Positions 37,173-44,711 of a DNA stretch of 64,000 nucleotides are shown here, piece by piece (position 1 is the stretch's first letter; every line of letters begins with the position of its first letter). A program made the translations under genes and the position numbers. The stretch spans positions 1,054,001 to 1,118,000 of the forward strand of contig NZ_QGHA01000001.1 in assembly GCF_003148845.1 (NCBI RefSeq), given 5' to 3'. The DNA comes from Mucilaginibacter oryzae. Its GTDB lineage: Bacteria > Bacteroidota > Bacteroidia > Sphingobacteriales > Sphingobacteriaceae. Below the pieces are notes generated by a model. The model saw only the letters and a list, made by a program, of their open reading frames with translations, did not search any database and was not told the origin of the DNA.

Positions 37173-37375
37173 TATTGTTCGGTTAAAGGTTTGTCAACTT
37201 CAATATCCGATAAAGATACGAAACGCACCACGCCCCTGTAATTAATCCAAATACCTGTCCAGCTATTGCTATCATAACCAAGAAATACGGCTTGAGGCAC
37301 CTGTGGGTCAAACCCTTCAAATAGTTTTCCGGTATAACGCAGCCGTGTGCCAACGGCTAAATTTTCATTATTCAT
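37172..37375 (-). CDS. Small unknown protein coupled to the antiporter
   Basis: 67 residues from the ATG at 37375 (MNNENLAVGTRLRYTGKLFE). The frame is open to 37468 but that extension overlaps the upstream gene in another frame and is less likely. The stop codon shares one base with the antiporter start (TAATG), so the two are translationally coupled. The sequence is a small beta-rich module (RYTGKLFEGF, AVFLGYDSNSWTGIWINY, VRFVSLSDIEV) reminiscent of an SH3-like or Tudor-like barrel. No family is recognised. Confidence 0.6.
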   Translation of the reverse strand: MNNENLAVGTRLRYTGKLFEGFDPQVPQAVFLGYDSNSWTGIWINYRGVVRFVSLSDIEVDKPLTEQ

Positions 37376-37415
37376 CAATATTGTTTTTAATAAGTAAAAG
37401 GAAGCAAAACCAAAC

Positions 37416-37691
37416 TCAGGCCACAGGCCTCCAGATTTTGAATACGTTTTCATAGCGGCTGCCGCCATCCCTTATCAATAAGGCGATATCATCCTGCCTT
37501 TCAGGAAAATATTTTTCTACCAGTTGTTGGATGCGTAAAAGAATTGCTCCCATTCCCGACTCGATAGTAACCAGCGGAATCTTTATTTTAATGATCATAT
37601 CCTGGAAATGGACCTCGGCCTCTTCCCTGAATTCTTTGGCCAGCATAACCGCTACCTGCGAATGAAACTTTTTCTTTGCATTTCTTTTCAT
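37416..37691 (-). CDS. Small unknown cytoplasmic protein
   Basis: 91 residues, preceded by a good ribosome binding site (GGAG just before the ATG). It is basic at the start (MKRNAKKKFHSQ) and otherwise mixed alpha/beta, with no signal peptide and no recognised domain. It lies 40 bp ahead of the 67-residue gene and antiporter on the same strand, so it is probably in that operon. Confidence rests on length, ribosome binding site and operon position. Confidence 0.5.
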   Translation of the reverse strand: MKRNAKKKFHSQVAVMLAKEFREEAEVHFQDMIIKIKIPLVTIESGMGAILLRIQQLVEKYFPERQDDIALLIRDGGSRYENVFKIWRPVA

Positions 37692-37794
37692 AACTCCATG
37701 TTAACGAGATAATCATTTTTCAATTAACTGCCATTAATGGTTATCGCCTGTTCATGAAAAACAAACGTTATCAATACAAAAAAAATATCAGTTA

Positions 37795-38148
37795 CTACCA
37801 GAAGGCATGAAAAGGATACAGGAGAAACCTGTAATACAAATGCTTATATATAAATAAAATTTGGGGCGTTTGTACCAGAACCGGGAAACGAAGGTCTGCC
37901 GACTGCGAGGTGGCAGCCTCTGCATGCAAATCAGGCGAATAATTGGGTTGCTGCCGGAATCTGATAACTGTTTTAAGCAAATCATCCTGCAGATTTGCGG
38001 CTAATTGACCGGCTTTTTTTAAACGGTTAACCGACTTTAGGGTTGACGGGGATCCGTTTGCAACTGCCGAGGCATACGAAACCTGCGTTAGTGCTGAAAA
38101 GCACAACACCGCAAACATTCCGAACAATAACCTCAAGCGTTTTGCCAT
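37795..38148 (-). CDS. Small secreted protein with PFHxFW C-terminus (B)
   Basis: 117 residues with a signal peptide (LLFGMFAVLCFSALTQVSYA, about 7-26). The mature part has no known domain and ends in HLYYRFLLYPFHAFW at the stop, paralleling the FPFHVFW end of the protein at 35232. The rest of the two sequences is hardly alignable, so the C-terminal tail seems to be the conserved element. It is about 100 bp upstream of the small genes that lead into the antiporter. A -7-like box (TATATTTG, minus strand, 38154-38161) almost touches the start codon. Confidence 0.55.
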   Translation of the reverse strand: MAKRLRLLFGMFAVLCFSALTQVSYASAVANGSPSTLKSVNRLKKAGQLAANLQDDLLKTVIRFRQQPNYSPDLHAEAATSQSADLRFPVLVQTPQILFIYKHLYYRFLLYPFHAFW

Positions 38149-38342
38149 AATAGCAAATATAAAAATTTAGATAAGATACGGGTATCGCGATTGAAGTAAT
38201 TTATCAGGTAATGCGTTAAAGGATAGTTATGTTTTTTAAAAGCTCCAAATCAATCAAAAACCATAACCTCCATCCTGGGATGCAGAAAGCGCACTACATT
38301 GATGCTTTAGGCAGCAATTGATATTGAACAAATCCCCCGCCC

Positions 38343-39761
38343 CTACTGCAATTTCTTAATCAACCCCGTCCCTATCGCATCAGTACTCTCCGCCGAGTTT
38401 GATAATATTACCACAGCAAGTTTCTTCTCTGCGTTAAACGCCAGGAAACTGCTACTGCCATAAGTGCCGCCGTTATGGAAAATATAGTCCGCTCCATCTA
38501 CCACAATAATATGCCAGCCAAGGCCAATCTTGGTATCCTTGCTGTAAGTAACTTCATGCGTTTGTGCTAAAGCTTTCCCGAGCCTGTCGGCACCGTTGTT
38601 CATGTTAGTCCTGGCATACACCAACAAATCATTTACGGTTGAACGCAGTGCCCCGCAGGCAGCGAGGGCGCTAAAATCCCAGGGTACGGTTGGGTCGCCG
38701 TATTGGCTGTATACTTTGGTAAAGGCGGTTTGCTGCAGGGCACTCAGGTGCTGTACTGTATTTTTCATGCCAAGCGGGGCGCAGATAATTTCCTGTACCA
38801 TTTGGTCGAACGTTTTGCCGCTTACCTGTGATAGAACGGTACCTAACAGCCCTACGCCTAAATTGGAGTAAGCATATTGCTCGCCCGGCCTACTGTTCAG
38901 TTTACAGGTTTTGAGATAGGCGAATAACAGCTTCTTAGTATAGTTTTTGTAAGGATTTGCCGCTCCGGCCGAATCAAACTGCAAATTTTCAGGGATGCGT
39001 GCCAGGCCGGAGGTGTGGTTACTGAGTTGCAACAGGGTTATACCGTTGAGTGCCGGATTAGCTTTTACAGAATCGGGCAGGTATTTAGTTACAGGATCTG
39101 TTAGCTTCACCTTACCTTCGTTTGCATACCAGGACAGTAAGGTGGCCGTAAAGGTTTTGGTGACAGAGCCGATTTCGAATATGGTATTGGCCGTTGGTAA
39201 TTGTTTGTTACCCCGGGCCGTTTCGCCGTAGTTATACGTGCTGATCTGCCCGTTTTTTAATATGCCGATACTTAAGCCAACGGTGTTGAGCTTTTGAATA
39301 TAGGGTCCGGCAATTTCATCAACCTGTTTGTCCATATCGCTAAGCATTTTATTTGATGTTGGCACCTTGCCGGTTTTATCGGCGGTAACTTCTTTATACG
39401 GCTGAAAAAGGAACAGCTCAATCTTATTACCCGCGTCCAAACTCATCAGTAACTGCAGTGTAGCGGTTTGGAACACCAATTTATAGGTACTTACCTTGTT
39501 ATTTACAAAACTGATCACACTTGAACCCTTGATATCGTTAAGCGGAAATAATTGCTGCTCCATCAAACTGCGAAACTGTCCGCCGCCAACCGAATGCCTG
39601 AAGTTGGTACCGGTAAGATTGTAAATAGAATCGGCTTGCTTAGCGTTAAAAAAGGTTTTCACCAATGCGAATACCGAATCGGTTTTAAACTGCTGATGGC
39701 TTTGGGCAAAGGTAATACCCGATTTAAACAGCAATAACGCTAAGCAAAGTTTCAACTTCAT
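38343..39761 (-). CDS. DUF3887-serine hydrolase (class C beta-lactamase-like)
   Basis: A 472-residue exported protein (signal peptide 1-19, TFA-Q). Residues about 25-120 are a DUF3887-type small domain (VKTFFNAKQADSIYNLTG). Residues about 140-470 are the beta-lactamase/penicillin-binding-protein-C fold, with SVTK (S199 nucleophile, K202), YSNLG (about 298; Tyr general base) and HNGG (about 432) in place of the third motif. The family includes esterases, D-aminopeptidases and PBP-like enzymes, so actual beta-lactam resistance cannot be assumed. It starts 10 bp after the 39771 membrane protein stop. Confidence 0.9.
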   Translation of the reverse strand: MKLKLCLALLLFKSGITFAQSHQQFKTDSVFALVKTFFNAKQADSIYNLTGTNFRHSVGGGQFRSLMEQQLFPLNDIKGSSVISFVNNKVSTYKLVFQTATLQLLMSLDAGNKIELFLFQPYKEVTADKTGKVPTSNKMLSDMDKQVDEIAGPYIQKLNTVGLSIGILKNGQISTYNYGETARGNKQLPTANTIFEIGSVTKTFTATLLSWYANEGKVKLTDPVTKYLPDSVKANPALNGITLLQLSNHTSGLARIPENLQFDSAGAANPYKNYTKKLLFAYLKTCKLNSRPGEQYAYSNLGVGLLGTVLSQVSGKTFDQMVQEIICAPLGMKNTVQHLSALQQTAFTKVYSQYGDPTVPWDFSALAACGALRSTVNDLLVYARTNMNNGADRLGKALAQTHEVTYSKDTKIGLGWHIIVVDGADYIFHNGGTYGSSSFLAFNAEKKLAVVILSNSAESTDAIGTGLIKKLQ

Positions 39762-39770
39762 AAATTGAAT

Positions 39771-40310
39771 TTAAAGATCTCTAAAATCCGCTGCGAAATA
39801 GTTACCGGCCAAAGGATCGGTCAGGTTTACAAACTTACGTTCATTATATATCCAAACCCTGCGGAAAATGATAACGCCGATAACAGCACCTAAAATATAA
39901 TTATAGCCAATAAAACTAAACATGCCACCAAAAACATCCATTCCGTCCCTTATATTTTTACCTGTACAGATCAGCATAAGGGTACTTGTTGCTATTGATA
40001 TTGCCAAACCATACAAAAAGCCGCCGTTAATGATGCAATAATCCCACATCCCCCGCTTACGGGCGTTTTCCCATTGCTTAACAAAGCGGATATTCTCTAC
40101 ATCCTGTGTAGTGAGCCCTTTGGCTTTTAAACGAGTCAGTTCTTCCCGGCTATATTGATAGCGGTAATGCCCCGAGATGAGAAAAATCGGGAAATAAATT
40201 AATGAAAGCAGGCCGCATCCTGCCAAAATAAACAGCAGGGCAACAACCGTTAGTAAAACAAACCACTTATAATTGACTTTCAGATATGATGTTAATTGAC
40301 CGAATTGCAT
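39771..40310 (-). CDS. Unknown integral membrane protein
   Basis: 179 residues with four predicted transmembrane segments: about 15-46, the CIINGGFLYGLAISIATSTL region (about 92-115), FIGYNYILGAVIGVIIF (about 133-149) and part of the first pair. Between them is a cytoplasmic loop with SREELTRLKAKGLTTQDVEN. No family is recognised. It begins 15 bp after pyrB and ends 9 bp before the serine hydrolase, so it is in a pyrR-pyrB-led transcript. Nothing in it points to pyrimidine metabolism. Confidence 0.65.
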   Translation of the reverse strand: MQFGQLTSYLKVNYKWFVLLTVVALLFILAGCGLLSLIYFPIFLISGHYRYQYSREELTRLKAKGLTTQDVENIRFVKQWENARKRGMWDYCIINGGFLYGLAISIATSTLMLICTGKNIRDGMDVFGGMFSFIGYNYILGAVIGVIIFRRVWIYNERKFVNLTDPLAGNYFAADFRDL

Positions 40311-40325
40311 ATCTGCTTGTCCGTT

Positions 40326-41258
40326 TTAAATAGTTGGAGTTTGTCCCGCTAACAGGTAAAGTACAGCCATACGTATGGCTACGCCGTTTTCAACCTGGTC
40401 GAGTATGATGGATTGCTTACTATCGGCCACATCGCTGGTAATCTCTACACCGCGGTTTATCGGGCCGGGATGCATTACGGTGATCTCTTTATCCAACGAA
40501 TCCAATATGGTTTTATTGAGGCCGAAGAGCATGGTGTATTCTCTTAACGACGGGAAATATTTAATATCCTGGCGCTCCAGTTGAATACGGAGCATATTGG
40601 CTACATCGCACCAGTTAAGCGCTTTAATCAGGTTGTGCTCAACCTTAACACCTAATGAGCCAATATATTTAGGGATCAGTGTAGTAGGTCCGCAAACCAT
40701 TACCTCAGCGCCCAGCTGTTTCAGGCAAAGGATATTGGATAGCGCGACACGCGAGTGCAGGATATCGCCTACAATCACCACTTTTTTACCGGCCACATCG
40801 CCATATTTTTCGCGGATGGAAAAAGCATCCAGCAAAGCCTGGGTAGGGTGCTCGTGCGCGCCGTCGCCGGCGTTTACAATATGGGCTTTTACGTGTTTTG
40901 ACAGAAAGATCCCTGCGCCGACGTAAGGGTGGCGCATTACCACCATATCCACCTTCATGGCCAGGATGTTGTTTACGGTATCAATCAGCGTTTCGCCTTT
41001 GCTTACCGATGATGACGAAGCAGCGAAGTTTACAACATCAGCCGAAAGTCTCCTTTCGGCCAGTTCGAATGATAAACGGGTACGGGTTGAGTTTTCGAAA
41101 AAAATATTGGCGATAGTAACATCACGCAACGAGGGCACTTTTTTGATAGGCCTGTTTAAAACAGATTTAAAAGTATCGGCAGTTTCAAATATCAGTTCAA
41201 TATCTGCGCGGTTCAAATCTTTAATACCTAATAAGTGTCGTGTGCTCAGTCCTGCCAT
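40326..41258 (-). CDS. pyrB: Aspartate carbamoyltransferase catalytic subunit
   Basis: A 310-residue cytoplasmic enzyme making carbamoyl-aspartate, the first committed step of pyrimidine synthesis. The carbamoyl-phosphate motif FENSTRTRLSFE (S57-T60) and the HPTQALLDAF motif (about 137) are present, with KGETLIDTVNNI holding the second-site Lys, and the C-terminal PGPINRGVEI. Length is standard. No pyrI regulatory subunit follows. Only 8 bp before the ATG is the end of the repeat at 41267, so no normal ribosome binding site is visible and upstream sequence has been replaced by the cassette. Confidence 0.97.
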   Translation of the reverse strand: MAGLSTRHLLGIKDLNRADIELIFETADTFKSVLNRPIKKVPSLRDVTIANIFFENSTRTRLSFELAERRLSADVVNFAASSSSVSKGETLIDTVNNILAMKVDMVVMRHPYVGAGIFLSKHVKAHIVNAGDGAHEHPTQALLDAFSIREKYGDVAGKKVVIVGDILHSRVALSNILCLKQLGAEVMVCGPTTLIPKYIGSLGVKVEHNLIKALNWCDVANMLRIQLERQDIKYFPSLREYTMLFGLNKTILDSLDKEITVMHPGPINRGVEITSDVADSKQSIILDQVENGVAIRMAVLYLLAGQTPTI

Positions 41259-41266
41259 GTTATTTT

Positions 41267-41331
41267 GATTTCGGATTTCGGATGTTCGATTTCGGATTTT
41301 TGTATTTCGGATTTCGGACGTTCGATTTCGG
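41267..41331. repeat. Left terminal repeats of the four-helix cassette (two tandem copies)
   Basis: Copy 1 (41267-41295) and copy 2 (41304-41331) each read (G)ATTTCGGATTTCGGA, then T/CGTTCGATTTCGG. They are separated by ATTTTTGT and differ at one base. The inverted counterpart is at 41753-41786. Each copy is itself built from smaller ATTTCGG units. Confidence 0.85.
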
Positions 41332-41337
41332 AATTAT

Positions 41338-41709
41338 TTATTTTTTATTATTTAATTTTTGATTTTCTTTCGCCGTTTTACCTATTGCGGTAAAGATTGC
41401 CGTGAGCTCGTTAGCCTCTTTTTTCAAGCCAGGCAAAGTGGATGAATTAACTAAACCCGACTCCTCAATCAATTCTAACCAATAAATTGATTCATCAGCT
41501 TCTTCTTCTACTATCACTATTTTGTTTATAAAATCAGCCGTCGATTTTCCTCTACATGCTGATCGATAATTTGCACCTACAGAAGTTGAGCTTCTTAGTA
41601 ATTGATGAGTTAAGATGTCAATTGAACGGAAACGAGGCAACTCTTCAACAAACCTAATAATATCTGTTGCGAATTTCTTAGTCCTCTTTTTTAATTCAAC
41701 CTTATCCAT
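41338..41709 (-). CDS. Four-helix bundle protein (S23/avd-like family)
   Basis: 123 residues of the four-helix-bundle family that includes 23S rRNA intervening-sequence proteins and the Avd accessory proteins of diversity-generating retroelements. Typical features are the opening FATDIIRFVEELPRF, the LLRSSTSVGANYRSACRGKS segment (about 47-66), DFINKIVIVEEEADESIYWL and the KKEANELTAIFTAIGKTAK end. The surface is basic, in keeping with nucleic-acid binding in the family. No rRNA gene or reverse transcriptase is nearby. It is the sole cargo between inverted repeats and lies in the pyr operon by insertion, so its function here is unknown. Confidence 0.9.
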   Translation of the reverse strand: MDKVELKKRTKKFATDIIRFVEELPRFRSIDILTHQLLRSSTSVGANYRSACRGKSTADFINKIVIVEEEADESIYWLELIEESGLVNSSTLPGLKKEANELTAIFTAIGKTAKENQKLNNKK

Positions 41710-41752
41710 TTCAAATAAAATTTCTTAAAATCAGTAAATTCAAAATCAAAAT

Positions 41753-41786
41753 AATTCCGAAATCGAACATCCGAAATCCGAAATTA
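41753..41786. repeat. Right terminal inverted repeat of the four-helix cassette
   Basis: Reads AATTCCGAAATCGAACATCC followed by GAAATCCGAAATTA; its reverse complement matches 41304-41334 with one substitution. Its last three bases are the pyrR stop codon on the minus strand. Confidence 0.85.
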
Positions 41787-42323
41787 CTCAGAAACAAGTA
41801 CAATCTTGTCTTCGCCATCAGTATCTCTCCAACTTACTACCACTTTTTGTGATGCGATAGAATCTACTTCAATACCCACATAATCCGCAGCTACCGGAAT
41901 GTGGCGCGAATACCTTCTATCTACCAAAGCTAAAAGCTCAACTTTTTCCGGGCGACCGAAGGCTTGTAACGCATCCATCGCAGCGCGGATGGTACGACCC
42001 GTCCACAGCACATCATCCATCATGATCACTTTTTTACCTTCAATAATAAAATCTATCCTGGTTTGATTAGGTACCAGCTGCGATTCGCGGCGGCGGAAAT
42101 CATCGCGGTAAAAGGTAATGTCCAGATCGCCCTGTAGTATATTTTTTCCGGGTAATATAGCCCTTAGCTCTTCAGCAACACGCTTGGCCAGGTAAATGCC
42201 CCGGGGCTGGATGCCTATTAATACCGTATTTGAAAAATCGTTATGATTTTCAATTAACTGGCGACATAAACGTTGTATGGTAATTTGAAACTTTTGTCCG
42301 TCGAGCAGTGTCAGATTTTGCAT
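41784..42323 (-). CDS. pyrR: Bifunctional pyr operon regulator / uracil phosphoribosyltransferase
   Basis: 179 residues from the ATG at 42323 (MQNLTLLDGQKFQITIQRLC); an in-frame ATG at 42371 lies upstream of the likely -7 box and is not used. The PRPP-binding loop is VIMMDDVLWTGRTIRAAMDA (about 97-116) and the PyrR flexible-loop/RRESQ segment is DDFRRRESQ. In Gram-positives PyrR binds pyr mRNA to cause attenuation; no classical PyrR-binding hairpin was recognised here. It is upstream of pyrB, separated by the four-helix cassette. Confidence 0.93.
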   Translation of the reverse strand: MQNLTLLDGQKFQITIQRLCRQLIENHNDFSNTVLIGIQPRGIYLAKRVAEELRAILPGKNILQGDLDITFYRDDFRRRESQLVPNQTRIDFIIEGKKVIMMDDVLWTGRTIRAAMDALQAFGRPEKVELLALVDRRYSRHIPVAADYVGIEVDSIASQKVVVSWRDTDGEDKIVLVSE

Positions 42324-42341
42324 CGTATGGGTGGATTTGGG

Positions 42342-42349
42342 CAAAAATA
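42342..42349 (-). promoter_or_regulatory. pyrR: Candidate -7 element for pyrR
   Basis: On the minus strand the box reads TATTTTTG and is followed by CCC, a good TAnnTTTG match. Transcription would start about 12 bases before the pyrR ATG, leaving almost no leader and no room for attenuation. No matching -33 box was seen. Confidence 0.4.
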
Positions 42350-42368
42350 ATAATTTGTTTTCAAAAGC

Positions 42369-42402
42369 CACCTCTAAATCTCCCCCGAAAGGGGAGACTT
42401 TT
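42369..42402. repeat. Dispersed hairpin repeat upstream of pyrR
   Basis: CCACCTCTAAATCTCCCCC then GAAAGGGGAGACTTTTT, with arms TCTCCCC (42379-42385) and GGGGAGA (42391-42397). It aligns with the repeats at 3961-4041 (CCTCACCTAAATC-hairpin). It lies about 50-80 bp upstream of the pyrR start. Confidence 0.6.
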
Positions 42403-42426
42403 TAAACATGAACTATTATATACAAA

Positions 42427-42638
42427 TCGCGCTCGTTTGCAACGAGTGCGTAACATGGGTTTGCGTTTGTAACGCAAGCCGCGCGATACAATCCAACTCG
42501 CGCTCGTTTGCAACGAGTGCGTAACATGGGTTTGCGTTTGTAACGCAAGCTGCGCGATACAACCGCGAAACCATTTTAAGCGCTCCTTACAAACGAGCGC
42601 AAGAATCAATCATTATAAACGAGCGCAAGAATCTCGCA
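42427..42638 (-). repeat. Array of a double-hairpin dispersed repeat
   Basis: Two near-identical 71-bp tandem units (42427-42497 and 42498-42568) followed by two decayed copies to about 42638. Each unit, on the minus strand, holds a GCGTTACAAACGCAAACCC hairpin and a GCACTCGTTGCAAACGAGCG hairpin. The same repeat, in the opposite orientation, forms three units at 47727-47930. It lies between the rpsA terminator and pyrR. A CRISPR array is excluded because units are contiguous without distinct spacers. Confidence 0.8.
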
Positions 42639-42651
42639 AAATCAGATGGGC

Positions 42652-42684
42652 AAAAAAAAGCCCCCCGATGTTATCGGGGGGCTT
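42652..42684 (-). terminator. rpsA: Intrinsic terminator of rpsA
   Basis: On the minus strand a perfect 12-bp stem (AAGCCCCCCGAT / ATCGGGGGGCTT, 42684-42658) with a three-base loop is followed by eight T's. It lies 25 bases beyond the rpsA stop codon. Confidence 0.9.
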
Positions 42685-42708
42685 ATATAAAAGCGGTTAA
42701 GCTATTAA

Positions 42709-44661
42709 TTATGCTTCTTCTTCAGAGCCGGTTTTACGTGCTTTGTTTTCGGCACCTTCCATTTGCTCTTTCAATTGTGCTAATACGCTCAAATCACCCA
42801 AAGTTGATTTTTCAACCGAATCTTTCACTTTTTTCACCGCGTTGGTAGCTGCTTTAGCTTCTTTTTTGCGGGCTTCAAACTCTTGTACACGAGCGTCGGC
42901 ACGGGCTTCTTCCCAAATACGTGAGTGTGAAATAACGATACGTTTGTTCTCTTTGTTAAATTCGATGATTTTGAATTCAGCAGCTTCTTCAGCTTTTAAA
43001 GCTTTGCCGTCTTCTTTAACCAGGTGTTTGGTTGGCGCGAAGCCTTCAACACCATAAGGTAAAGCTACGATAGCACCTTTATCAGTTACTTTGATCACAG
43101 TACCTTCGTGAATCGAATCGATAGTGAAGATAGTTTCAAATGTATCCCAAGGGTTTTCTTCAAGCTGTTTGTGGCCTAAGCTCAGTTTGCGGTTCTCTAC
43201 ATCAAGTTCAAGTACAACCACGTTCAGTTTTTCACCAACTTTAGTGAATTCGTTAGGGTGGTTAACTTTTTTAGACCATGAAAGGTCAGAGATGTGGATC
43301 AAACCATCGATACCGTCTTCCAGTTCAACAAACACACCAAAGTTGGTCATGTTTTTAACTGTAGCTACGTGTTGTGTACCTACTGCATACCTTTCGGCAG
43401 CATTTTGCCAAGGATCAGGGGTTAATTGTTTAATACCTAACGACATTTTGCGCTCTTCGCGGTCTAATGTAAGTACCTGAGCTTCGATCTCGTCGCCAAC
43501 TTTCAGGAATTCCTGAGGGTTGCGCAGGTTTTGCGACCATGACATTTCTGATACGTGGATCAAACCTTCAACACCAGGGATGATTTCAAGGAATGCGCCG
43601 TAATCAGCAACGGTAACAATTTTACCTTTAACTTTAGATCCAACCTGAATTTCTTCAGAAAGACTTTGCCAAGGATGCGGGGTTAATTGTTTCAAGCCCA
43701 GAGCGATACGTTTTTTCTCGTCATCAAAGTCAAGCACAACAACGTTGATTTTTTGATCCAATGCAAGAATTTCGCGTGGGTGCTCGATACGGCCCCATGA
43801 AATATCTGTAATGTGCAGTAAGCCGTCAACACCGCCAAGATCGATGAATACACCAAAGTCGGTAATGTTTTTAACGGTACCTTCCAATACCTGACCTTTT
43901 TCAAGGCGCGCAACAATTTCAGTTTTTTGGTTTTCCAGATCGTCTTCGATAAGCACTTTGTGCGATACCACAACGTTCTTGAATTCGTGGTTGATTTTAA
44001 CAACTTTGAATTCCATAGTTTTACCTACATACACATCGTAATCCCTGATAGGTTTGATATCGATCTGTGAGCCAGGTAAGAAGGCTTCAACACCCATGAT
44101 GTCAACAATTAAACCACCTTTGGTGCGGCTCTTCACAAAGCCGGTGATGATTTCATCGTTATCAAGGGCCGAATTAATGCGCTCCCATGATTTTTGAGTT
44201 TTTGCGCGTTTGCGTGAAAGCACTAACTGACCGTTAGCATCTTCCTGCGATTCAACAAAAACGTCAACTTTATCGCCGATCTTCAGATCAGGCGTGTCAC
44301 GGAATTCTGATACTGATACTAAACCGTCTGATTTGAAACCTACGTTAAGTACAACATCTTTGTTATTAACGTTAACAACGGTACCGGTGATGATTTCGCC
44401 TTTGGTGATAGAGCTGAAAGTTCCATCATACAATTTTTCAAATTTCTCACGGTCGTCATCGCTGTAGTTACCAAATTTTTTATCGTCGGCATCCCAGTCG
44501 AAATCTTCGCTTGGTGTTAAGGCGATCTTTGATTTGATCTCTTCGATAGATATTGAATCAGCTTCTGATTCAACAGTTTCTTTTTCGCCAGACGCGTTCA
44601 CTGTACCCAGCTCAGCTTCTTTCGCTTTTAATTCTTTTTCTGCTTCTTGTTTTTTTGCCAT
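42709..44661 (-). CDS. rpsA: 30S ribosomal protein S1
   Basis: 650 residues from the ATG at 44661 (MAKKQEAEKELKAK), preceded by an AAAGGAGA ribosome binding site; a longer start at 44706 would lie inside the promoter's -7 box. A charged N-terminal arm (about 1-80) precedes six S1 OB-fold domains, seen as repeats of the type GTVKNITDFGVFIDLGGVDG, LLHITDISWGRIEHP and GLIHVSEMSW. The C-terminal tail is Ala/Lys/Glu-rich. It helps the 30S subunit bind and unfold mRNAs, in Bacteroidota with weak dependence on Shine-Dalgarno sequences. It is monocistronic, with its own promoter and terminator. Confidence 0.97.
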   Translation of the reverse strand: MAKKQEAEKELKAKEAELGTVNASGEKETVESEADSISIEEIKSKIALTPSEDFDWDADDKKFGNYSDDDREKFEKLYDGTFSSITKGEIITGTVVNVNNKDVVLNVGFKSDGLVSVSEFRDTPDLKIGDKVDVFVESQEDANGQLVLSRKRAKTQKSWERINSALDNDEIITGFVKSRTKGGLIVDIMGVEAFLPGSQIDIKPIRDYDVYVGKTMEFKVVKINHEFKNVVVSHKVLIEDDLENQKTEIVARLEKGQVLEGTVKNITDFGVFIDLGGVDGLLHITDISWGRIEHPREILALDQKINVVVLDFDDEKKRIALGLKQLTPHPWQSLSEEIQVGSKVKGKIVTVADYGAFLEIIPGVEGLIHVSEMSWSQNLRNPQEFLKVGDEIEAQVLTLDREERKMSLGIKQLTPDPWQNAAERYAVGTQHVATVKNMTNFGVFVELEDGIDGLIHISDLSWSKKVNHPNEFTKVGEKLNVVVLELDVENRKLSLGHKQLEENPWDTFETIFTIDSIHEGTVIKVTDKGAIVALPYGVEGFAPTKHLVKEDGKALKAEEAAEFKIIEFNKENKRIVISHSRIWEEARADARVQEFEARKKEAKAATNAVKKVKDSVEKSTLGDLSVLAQLKEQMEGAENKARKTGSEEEA

Positions 44662-44703
44662 TAAATAATTTTTCTCCTTTTCCCAATTTGTTAATTGGGA
44701 CTG

Positions 44704-44711
44704 CAAAGGTA
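44704..44711 (-). promoter_or_regulatory. rpsA: -7 element of the rpsA promoter
   Basis: On the minus strand it reads TACCTTTG followed by CA, the classic Bacteroidota -7 form. The transcription start would be near 44697, giving a leader of about 36 bases with the ribosome binding site. The -33 box (TTTC) is weak. Confidence 0.65.

Larger units (their letters stand above)
41304..41786. mobile_element. Putative non-autonomous cassette: four-helix-bundle gene between inverted repeats
   Basis: About 483 bp bounded by inverted repeats of ~30 bp: 41304-41334 reads ATTTCGGATTTCGGACGTTC and continues GATTTCGGAATTA, and 41753-41786 is its inverse with one mismatch. The only gene inside is the four-helix-bundle gene. 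The cassette separates pyrR from pyrB, genes that otherwise form an operon, and the pyrR stop codon (41784-41786) is made from the first bases of the right repeat. No transposase is present and no target-site duplication could be assigned. Mobility is inference from repeats and position. Confidence 0.55.

Noticed and set aside
37376..37468. N-terminal extension of the 67-residue gene
   Set aside because: It overlaps the upstream 91-residue gene in another frame and lacks a ribosome binding site; the ATG at 37375 fits better.
38343..39761. True antibiotic-resistance beta-lactamase
   Set aside because: The serine hydrolase keeps SxxK and YxN, but the third motif is HNGG and an extra DUF3887 domain is present; the fold is shared by esterases and peptidases, so resistance cannot be claimed.
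41338..41709. 23S rRNA intervening-sequence protein inside an rRNA gene
   Set aside because: The family matches, but no rRNA sequence surrounds it; neighbours are pyrR and pyrB.
41338..41709. Avd gene of a diversity-generating retroelement
   Set aside because: No reverse transcriptase, template repeat or variable target gene is seen within reach.
42427..42638. Possible CRISPR array
   Set aside because: Units of ~71 bp are contiguous, repeat along their whole length and lack variable spacers; no cas genes are present.
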